Assembly: GCA_900498245.1 (NCBI GenBank)
Contig: LS998015.1
Location: 2,321,834-2,385,833, forward strand
Source: Candidatus Zixiibacteriota bacterium
Lineage (GTDB): Bacteria > Zixibacteria > MSB-5A5 > GN15 > PGXB01
Reading direction: 5' to 3'
Length of the DNA stretch: 64,000 nt
Shown piece by piece: positions 54,761 through 61,410 of this stretch. The first letter of the stretch is position 1, and every line of letters begins with the position of its first letter. Made by a program: the position numbers and the translations under genes. The notes beneath the pieces are model-generated. The model did no database searches. It saw only the letters and a list, made by a program, of their open reading frames with translations, and was not told where the DNA came from.

Positions 54761-57019
54761 GTGATGGAGATTGTTCAATCAATCATAACGGCCGTGTATT
54801 TTATTTTCGGCGGCATTTTGCTTTTCCTGGCCGGATCGATCGTCCGGGGTCGCCTTTCGGTGCGGTTGAACCGGATTACCGGATTGATGCTTTTCTTCGC
54901 CGCAATGGGACCGATTTTTCTGGCGATGGGCCAGATTGTCAAGCCCAATGTCTCAGCCGCCGCTCCATTCGAAGAATCAATCATTTATAATCTCCTATAT
55001 GTTTGGGAGCTCTTTTTCCCGTCATTCCTATTATTCGCGCTGATTTTCCCGGTCGATCGGCTCAGTACATTTCGCTTTCCGAAATTGAAATATCTCATTT
55101 TTTTTCCGCATGTTTTTCACGTGCTTCTGGTCGTAGTTTTTAACAATCCGGATAAGGTCTTGAATCTGCTCGAGGTCGGCCCGGGCGAGGGATTCCTCTC
55201 CCTCATCCTGCAACCTTTAAGTTATGTGATGAAATTCGTGGTGCTGGGGTTCAGTCTGCTCTTAAGTTCGCAAAAGTCATTATTTTCGATTATCAATCTC
55301 ATCTATATCGGGTTGGCGGTATATTTTATTTTGCGGGGACGGGCACAAATTACGAACCGTCAGTTGCGCAACCAATCAGCGGTGATTATCTGGGGGATTT
55401 CGATTGCTACCGGCCTTTATGCCGGAGCATTTTTGCTGCCCGAGATTTTTTCCTATGACACTCCGGATTATATCCAGACGATAATTGTAATCGCGGCGCT
55501 GGTGGTCGGGGGCGGCTCGGTCGGCTGGTCGATTATCCGTCATCAATTTCTCGATGTCAGTGTCATTGTCAGACAATCGCTGGCTTATACGATATCGTCG
55601 GGGATTCTGGTCGGGCTGTATATTCTCCTGGTTGATCAGGCCGACAAGATTATCACCTCATTTTTCGGCGCCAAGACGACCATTGTAAACATTGCTTTTA
55701 TCGTGGTGGCGCTAATACTTTTCCAGCCAATTAATCAGCAACTTGATAACCTGATAAAAAGACTCTTTGTCCGCAATCGGGCCGACTATCGAAATATAAT
55801 GGAACTGATATCCCGCCGGCTGATTTCGATTTTCGATCCGGAGCAGCTGCGGAACATGATCGAGAAGACCCTGATTTCGACGCTGCTGGTCGATAAAGTT
55901 TATTTCGCCCTGTTCGACGATAAGGAACAGGAATATGCCTTGCTGGCCTCGGAAAATTTCCCGGAGAAAGTCGTAATAAATCGGGATGATCTCCTGTTGC
56001 GCGGTATCGGGCAATTGGAAACGCCGATACTGCTTGATCGATTGTCGGTTTACCGGGCGGGAAGTTCTCTCTCTCAGGAATTGGACGATCGCAAGGTGCA
56101 ATTGATTCTGCCTTTGAAGGACTCCGAGCATCTCTTAGGATTTCTGGCCCTGACCGAAAAAGCCTCCGGATTCAGATACAACGCCGAGGATATCACCATG
56201 CTGGGGGTGATGTCGAACCAGTTGGTGACGGTACTGACCAACGCCCGTCTTTATGCCGATTCGCTGGAGAAACAGCGGCTGGATGAAGAGTTGACCATGG
56301 CGCGCCAGATTCAGCTCGATCTTCTCCCCAAGATGGCTCCCCGGGCCGAGACTTTTGTCATAAGCGCCCGTTCCCTGCCGTCGCGCACCATCGGAGGCGA
56401 TTTTTATGATTTCATTCCGAGAAGCGACGGCATTATTTCAATGGTAATTGCCGACGCCTCCGGCAAAGGGATGCCGGCGGCGCTTCTGGTGACGCAGATT
56501 CAAGCGATGCTTCGGTCGGAGACGGCCAACAATACGGAAATTTCGAGGATATTGCAGAATATAAACGGGTACGTGGTTGAATCGACTTCCTCAGAAAAAT
56601 TCGTGACTCTATTTTATGGCGAATTCGATCAGAAAAACCAGCGTTTCCGATACGCCAACGCCGGGCATAATTATCCGATTTTGGTCCGCTCCGACGGAAC
56701 CCATGAATGCCTGTCTCACGGGGGGATTTTGATCGGCGCTTTTGGTGGGGCGATTTATCAGGAGGCAACGGTCGATTTACACCCGGATGATTTATTGTTT
56801 ATGTATACCGACGGCTTGTCGGAGGCGCAGAATCAAACGGAAGAGGAATACGGAGAAGGACGGATTATCGACTTTATCATAAAGAACCGTCACCTTCCCC
56901 CGGAAACGCTGATAGATGGGATCCTTAGGGATATGCACAATTTCGACCAGACGGAGCCGCCTCGTGACGACACAACTCTGGTGGTTTTAAAAATACTGAA
57001 AGGAAACAATCAGCCGTGA
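54761..57019 (+). CDS. membrane PP2C (SpoIIE/RsbU-type) phosphatase with GAF domain
   Basis: A 752-residue sensor phosphatase. Residues 1-330 carry about eight membrane helices, an N-terminal sensory region. A GAF-like segment (about 345-500) leads into a linker helix (ELTMARQIQLDLLPKMAP). The SpoIIE-type PP2C domain (about 520-752) has IGGDFYDFI, IADASGKGMPAAL, ANAGHNYPIL, DLLFMYTDGL and RDDTTLVVL. It should dephosphorylate the STAS antagonist and release the partner. Start is GTG 54761 or ATG 54764. Its stop overlaps the next start (GTGA). Confidence 0.92.
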   Translation: MMEIVQSIITAVYFIFGGILLFLAGSIVRGRLSVRLNRITGLMLFFAAMGPIFLAMGQIVKPNVSAAAPFEESIIYNLLYVWELFFPSFLLFALIFPVDRLSTFRFPKLKYLIFFPHVFHVLLVVVFNNPDKVLNLLEVGPGEGFLSLILQPLSYVMKFVVLGFSLLLSSQKSLFSIINLIYIGLAVYFILRGRAQITNRQLRNQSAVIIWGISIATGLYAGAFLLPEIFSYDTPDYIQTIIVIAALVVGGGSVGWSIIRHQFLDVSVIVRQSLAYTISSGILVGLYILLVDQADKIITSFFGAKTTIVNIAFIVVALILFQPINQQLDNLIKRLFVRNRADYRNIMELISRRLISIFDPEQLRNMIEKTLISTLLVDKVYFALFDDKEQEYALLASENFPEKVVINRDDLLLRGIGQLETPILLDRLSVYRAGSSLSQELDDRKVQLILPLKDSEHLLGFLALTEKASGFRYNAEDITMLGVMSNQLVTVLTNARLYADSLEKQRLDEELTMARQIQLDLLPKMAPRAETFVISARSLPSRTIGGDFYDFIPRSDGIISMVIADASGKGMPAALLVTQIQAMLRSETANNTEISRILQNINGYVVESTSSEKFVTLFYGEFDQKNQRFRYANAGHNYPILVRSDGTHECLSHGGILIGAFGGAIYQEATVDLHPDDLLFMYTDGLSEAQNQTEEEYGEGRIIDFIIKNRHLPPETLIDGILRDMHNFDQTEPPRDDTTLVVLKILKGNNQP

Positions 57020-57585
57020 ATGATAGAAAGTTCGACGACAAACTGTTAATGGCCCGCAAACATGATTTTTCGGGATATAAATTTTGCCCCCTGTGCGGGA
57101 GCGGGTTGGAAAGGAAAGTTCTTGACAACCGACCGCGGATGAAATGCGGTTCGCCGTCGTGTGATTTCGTATATTACCATAATCCGACGCCGGCGGCCGG
57201 GGCGATTGTGATAGATCAGGGGCGCCTGCTGATGGTTAAGCGGGCGGCTCCGCCCAAAGTCGACTGGTGGTGTTTTCCGGCCGGATTCATGGAATGGGAC
57301 GAGCACCCGTCTCAGACGGCGATTCGCGAGATCAAAGAAGAAACGGGACTGGACATCCGGCTGGAATCACTCTTTGAAATATATTCGGGGAACGATGATC
57401 CTCGCACCAATGCGCTATTGATTCTCTATATCGCCACTGCTGTCGGCGGGGTCCTTCAGCCGGGTGATGATGCCAGCGAGGCCGAATTTTTCCCGTTTGA
57501 GCAAGTTCCGGAGAGGATCGCATTTTTATCCCATCGGCAGGCTTTGGCCGATTATGAGAAGAGGTTTCTGAAGGCGATAAAATAA
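57016..57585 (+). CDS. Nudix hydrolase with N-terminal zinc ribbon
   Basis: A 189-residue protein. An N-terminal zinc ribbon (CPLCG ... CGSPSC) at about residues 22-52 is followed by a Nudix domain with the box GFMEWDEHPSQTAIREIKEE (G...E...REU.EE). Zinc-ribbon Nudix proteins include NADH and ADP-ribose pyrophosphatase-like enzymes; the substrate is not predictable. Its GTG start overlaps the phosphatase stop, so translation is coupled. Confidence 0.92.
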   Translation: MNDRKFDDKLLMARKHDFSGYKFCPLCGSGLERKVLDNRPRMKCGSPSCDFVYYHNPTPAAGAIVIDQGRLLMVKRAAPPKVDWWCFPAGFMEWDEHPSQTAIREIKEETGLDIRLESLFEIYSGNDDPRTNALLILYIATAVGGVLQPGDDASEAEFFPFEQVPERIAFLSHRQALADYEKRFLKAIK

Positions 57586-57657
57586 AATTTTATGATGCGA
57601 AAATTCCCAAATCGATGCAATATTAAGATAGATGCGGGAATAAATAAGGAGATTAAA

Positions 57658-59400
57658 ATGTTAAGGATATCGAGATATTTCATACTCATACTTTTACTAT
57701 TCGCGCCGGCAGTTTGGAGCCAGGCGCCGCCGCCATCAACGGCCTCGACCGAAACGGGGCAACTTCTCTTCAAAATTACCCTGAGCGGAAAAGAGACAAT
57801 CCTCAATCTGCCCGGCACGGATTCGGCCGCGGCCCTTGTTTTCACCAAGAGTGACATCCAGAAATCGCTTGAGGGAGTCAATATCAAGGGTCAGCCGTTT
57901 ATCGGCAAGGAAGGATTTATACTGGACGGCAAGGTCATATCACCGGATTCTATCGGCAGAATCGTTCTTGAAGTATCCAAAGACCTGACTACGGTTTCGT
58001 TTTATTCTAAGCCGGAGACCAAAGTAAAAATATACCGTAGCCGGCGGCAAAATGAAATCGGCCTTTTGCATGATGTCGCGATTACCAGCGAGCAGTTTAT
58101 TCGGGGTTCGGTCGTGAGTTTCTGGTCGAACATCCATATCGACGGAGAAATCAACGAGGATGTCATATCGGTCTATGGCGATATTATAATAGGGGACAAC
58201 GCCGTCATTCGGGGTAATATCGTGGCTATAAATGGAAACATTACTGTTTCCAAGAAGGCCACTATTTACGGCTCGATACAGTCATCGAATATCAAGAATC
58301 GTTTTCGTTTCGATAAGTGGCAAAAGTGGTACCGCAAGGACCGCTACCTTTCCCCTATTGTCATGATGTATTACAACCGGGTCGACGGCTTCGCCCCTTA
58401 CCTGGGTGTCAGATTCATGGACGAGGATTCGCTTCTTCCAAAGGTTGAGGCATACGGCGGATATGGATTCGCGGCCTCGCGGTGGCGCTTTCATTTCGGG
58501 GTAGAACAGACTTTTCTCAAAACGACTCCGGTAACGATAGGCGGATCATACTACCGCAAACTGGAATCGAATGACGACTGGATCATTTCGGAAAGCGAGA
58601 ATAGTATTCTGGCGGTGTTGGCCAAAGAGGATTATAAGGATTATTTCGAAGCCGAGGGGGGCTATGGCTTTGCCCGCATCACTTTTTTCAGCAAGTTGAG
58701 TTATGAAATCGGAATACAATCGGAAAAATACAAATGGCTGAACGGTCACCGACGACTCTGGTCGATATTCGGAGGTTCCAAACGTTTCCCTGAAAATTTT
58801 CGGAGCGTAGTCGGGCCATACAGGACAATCGGAATGGCTGAAATCGACGGGAAAGAAATCACTTCGATTAAAACCAGAGTCGCCTATAAGCCTCTAATGC
58901 CGGATACCCTGTTCGGTTTTTCTTACTGGTCGGGGTCCGGCGAATTGGAATGGGCACCTAAAGGGGGTGGCAATGATTTCAATTTCCGAAGATATAACTT
59001 TCAAGTTAAGCGTCACCAGGTATTCAACGCTCAAACGGGGATTATTATAAAGGCCATATACGGCGGTTCTGATGATTATCTTCCTCTGGAACGAAAATTC
59101 TTTCTCGGCGGCCTGGGGACATTGTATGGTTACGACCAAAAAGAATTTATGGGGACCCAATTCTGGATGGGTGGCTTTGATTACGGCATAAGATTTCCAA
59201 ACTCCGAACTGGTGGGCTGGGCGTTGTATGAAGTCGGTCAGATTGCGGAGGCGCCGGGGAAATTGGGCGATGCGGAATTCAAGCATTCGCTGGGCATCGG
59301 GCTTTCTCTCAATGAAGATATCAAAATGACAATAGCCAAGCGGCTGGATCGTTCAGGAGCATCGCCCCTGATCTATGTTCGCTTTCAGCAGAAATTTTAG
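57658..59400 (+). CDS. bactofilin-like domain fused to a BamA/D15-type outer-membrane barrel
   Basis: A 580-residue exported protein. The signal peptide (MLRISRYFILILLLFAPAVWSQA) is followed by a beta-rich region. A polymer-forming bactofilin-like helix of short beta repeats spans about residues 135-215 (SNIHIDGEINEDVISVYGD, GDNAVIRGNIVAINGNITV). The rest (about 230-580) is a beta-barrel ending in a final aromatic strand (VRFQQKF), with the D15-like FFLGGLGTLYGYDQ near residue 490. ATG 57658 was chosen since AAGGAG lies six bases upstream; the longer start at 57592 lacks a site. It has a terminator after it and follows the phosphatase and Nudix genes. Confidence 0.75.
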   Translation: MLRISRYFILILLLFAPAVWSQAPPPSTASTETGQLLFKITLSGKETILNLPGTDSAAALVFTKSDIQKSLEGVNIKGQPFIGKEGFILDGKVISPDSIGRIVLEVSKDLTTVSFYSKPETKVKIYRSRRQNEIGLLHDVAITSEQFIRGSVVSFWSNIHIDGEINEDVISVYGDIIIGDNAVIRGNIVAINGNITVSKKATIYGSIQSSNIKNRFRFDKWQKWYRKDRYLSPIVMMYYNRVDGFAPYLGVRFMDEDSLLPKVEAYGGYGFAASRWRFHFGVEQTFLKTTPVTIGGSYYRKLESNDDWIISESENSILAVLAKEDYKDYFEAEGGYGFARITFFSKLSYEIGIQSEKYKWLNGHRRLWSIFGGSKRFPENFRSVVGPYRTIGMAEIDGKEITSIKTRVAYKPLMPDTLFGFSYWSGSGELEWAPKGGGNDFNFRRYNFQVKRHQVFNAQTGIIIKAIYGGSDDYLPLERKFFLGGLGTLYGYDQKEFMGTQFWMGGFDYGIRFPNSELVGWALYEVGQIAEAPGKLGDAEFKHSLGIGLSLNEDIKMTIAKRLDRSGASPLIYVRFQQKF

Positions 59401-59435
59401 GGCGCATATAAGATACTGATATACAGCAAATTGCG

Positions 59436-59477
59436 ACGCCGCTCAAATCAATTTTCGTGAGCGGCGTTATCTTTTTT
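59436..59477 (+). terminator. rho-independent terminator of the phosphatase-barrel operon
   Basis: A 10-base stem (ACGCCGCTCA / TGAGCGGCGT) with a 12-base loop, followed by TATCTTTTTT. It lies 36 bases after the barrel gene stop. Confidence 0.85.
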
Positions 59478-59550
59478 GTCCTCGTGAAATTCATCCAAAT
59501 TTGTGGGCTTTAGCGGCTAATTAAACCGCCATATCTGCCGATAAGATAAC

Positions 59551-59564
59551 AAGATAATTATCTT
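59551..59564. promoter_or_regulatory. perfect palindrome before the histidine kinase gene
   Basis: AAGATAATTATCTT is a perfect 14-base palindrome, 14 bases before ATG 59579, in an AT-rich stretch. It could be a regulator-binding operator, or chance. A partial copy, GATAAGATAAC, precedes it. Confidence 0.3.
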
Positions 59565-59578
59565 TTATGGTGGAAAAT

Positions 59579-61408
59579 ATGAGCACATCAAATGATGACA
59601 AGACCATAAGATATTCCGCGGATTGTCTCGTGGAAGAAGCGGCCGGAAAAGAAGCAACAGAGACACAACGATTAAGACTGAACGATACCGGCGACGTCCT
59701 GGCAGAAATGGAAGCGGTTCTGGAAAAAATCGCCGACGGCAACCCCCGCATCCAGAGCAATGCCGACGCCACGTCGAAATCGTTGGATGATCTCAAAGCG
59801 GTTCTGGAAGTATCTCTGGCCTTGAATTCCTCTCTGGTTCTTGAAGATGTCCTGCAGATTGTCATGGAAAAGGCCATCGAATTACTCTCGGCGGAACGCG
59901 GTTTCATAATGCTTTTGAATATTAAAGGGGAGCTGCAATTCAAGACGGCGTACAACCTGTGCAAAGAATCGCTGATGGAAGAGGACTTTAAAATATCCAA
60001 TTCGATCGCCAATCAGGTCGCGCTCACCGGCAAATCGGTATATACATCAGACGCTCAATCGGATGAACGTTATGCCAACCAGAAATCGGTATTGGAATTG
60101 CACCTGCGCTCGATCATGTGCGTGCCGCTGAAAATCAAGAATAATGTCATCGGGATCATATATCTGGATAATTCCTCGGAAGCCAAACTATTCCTCAAAT
60201 CGGATCTTTACCTTTTTGAATTATTGGCCCAGCAGGCGGCCCATGCCATCCACAACGCCAACCTTTATAATACACAGTCGGATCTGAAAATATATAACGA
60301 AAATGTCATCAATAAATCCCCGGTGGGAATCACCGTCATCAATTCGACGCAGAACATTGTCTCGATAAACGACGCAGCCCTGGCCATTTTCGACAAAAAC
60401 AAGGACAGTGTGATATTGCCTGTCGACGGATCGGAGAGCACCCGCTTTTATGAATTGGTGCCGGAAAATGAAAGAGGCAAATGGCGCCATATGATTGAAA
60501 TGGCCTTTTCCACCGGGCAACCGTTTGAAGACTCGCGCTATTTTCACAATACCGGTTACGAAGAAAAAGTTCTTTCGATAAAGATTTCCCCCATCCGGAA
60601 ATTGCCGAACAGCGGCGACGGTCTAATCCTGATTATTGAGGATATAACCGAAAAAATTATCATGGAAAAGTATGTGATTCTTTCGGAGAAACTGGTTGCC
60701 CGGGGAGAAATGGCGGCTTCGATCGGACATGAATTGAATAATTACCTGGCCATAATCGCCAACAACGCCGAACTTCTGTCACTGAATCTTCAGCGGAATC
60801 AAAGCGAGAAAGCCGGTTTCAACGCCCGGCAAATTATTGAAAGCATCTCCAAGATGAAACGGTTCACTGATGGCTTGATGGATTTCTCGAAACTCGAAGC
60901 CGAGATGGTCAATTATGATATAAAACATCTAATCGAAGATCTCCTCTTCTCTCTGAAAGCTCAGAATAGATTCAAAAAAATCAGTTTCTCGGTGGAACTG
61001 GGCGGCAATCTTCCCAATGTGCAAATCGATGTCGGGCAAATTCAGCAGGTCCTGATGAACCTTTTAAATAATGCCGCGGACGCGCTGGATGAACGCGCGA
61101 AAAAAGAAGAAGCCGCCGGCAATGAAAATTTCCAACGGAAAATTGCCATCAAGTCGGAATTCGATGAGGCGACCGAAATCCTGACTGTGACTGTGTCCGA
61201 TAACGGCTGTGGAATACCGCCGGAATCACTTTCTCGAATATTCCAGCCGCATTATACTACCAAAGACACGGGACACGGTCTCGGACTGGCTAATTGCGCC
61301 AAAATCATCCGGAATCATCACGGTGAAATTAAAGTGACCTCACAGGAAAACAAAGGGACTTCCTTCATCATAACTATCCCCAGGGCGCAATCTGAAAAGA
61401 TTGAGTAA
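59579..61408 (+). CDS. GAF/PAS sensor histidine kinase (soluble)
   Basis: A 609-residue histidine kinase without membrane helices. A helical leader is followed by a GAF domain (about residues 70-235), a PAS-like domain (about 240-365), a HisKA helix with SIGHELNN (phospho-histidine H384), and a HATPase domain with NLLNNAADALDE, DNGCGIPPES and GHGLGLANCAKII. ATG 59579 was chosen because GGTGG lies five bases upstream. No response regulator is nearby, so its phosphate acceptor is unknown. The stop is two bases before the Ser/Thr kinase start. Confidence 0.92.
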   Translation: MSTSNDDKTIRYSADCLVEEAAGKEATETQRLRLNDTGDVLAEMEAVLEKIADGNPRIQSNADATSKSLDDLKAVLEVSLALNSSLVLEDVLQIVMEKAIELLSAERGFIMLLNIKGELQFKTAYNLCKESLMEEDFKISNSIANQVALTGKSVYTSDAQSDERYANQKSVLELHLRSIMCVPLKIKNNVIGIIYLDNSSEAKLFLKSDLYLFELLAQQAAHAIHNANLYNTQSDLKIYNENVINKSPVGITVINSTQNIVSINDAALAIFDKNKDSVILPVDGSESTRFYELVPENERGKWRHMIEMAFSTGQPFEDSRYFHNTGYEEKVLSIKISPIRKLPNSGDGLILIIEDITEKIIMEKYVILSEKLVARGEMAASIGHELNNYLAIIANNAELLSLNLQRNQSEKAGFNARQIIESISKMKRFTDGLMDFSKLEAEMVNYDIKHLIEDLLFSLKAQNRFKKISFSVELGGNLPNVQIDVGQIQQVLMNLLNNAADALDERAKKEEAAGNENFQRKIAIKSEFDEATEILTVTVSDNGCGIPPESLSRIFQPHYTTKDTGHGLGLANCAKIIRNHHGEIKVTSQENKGTSFIITIPRAQSEKIE

Positions 61409-61410
61409 AA

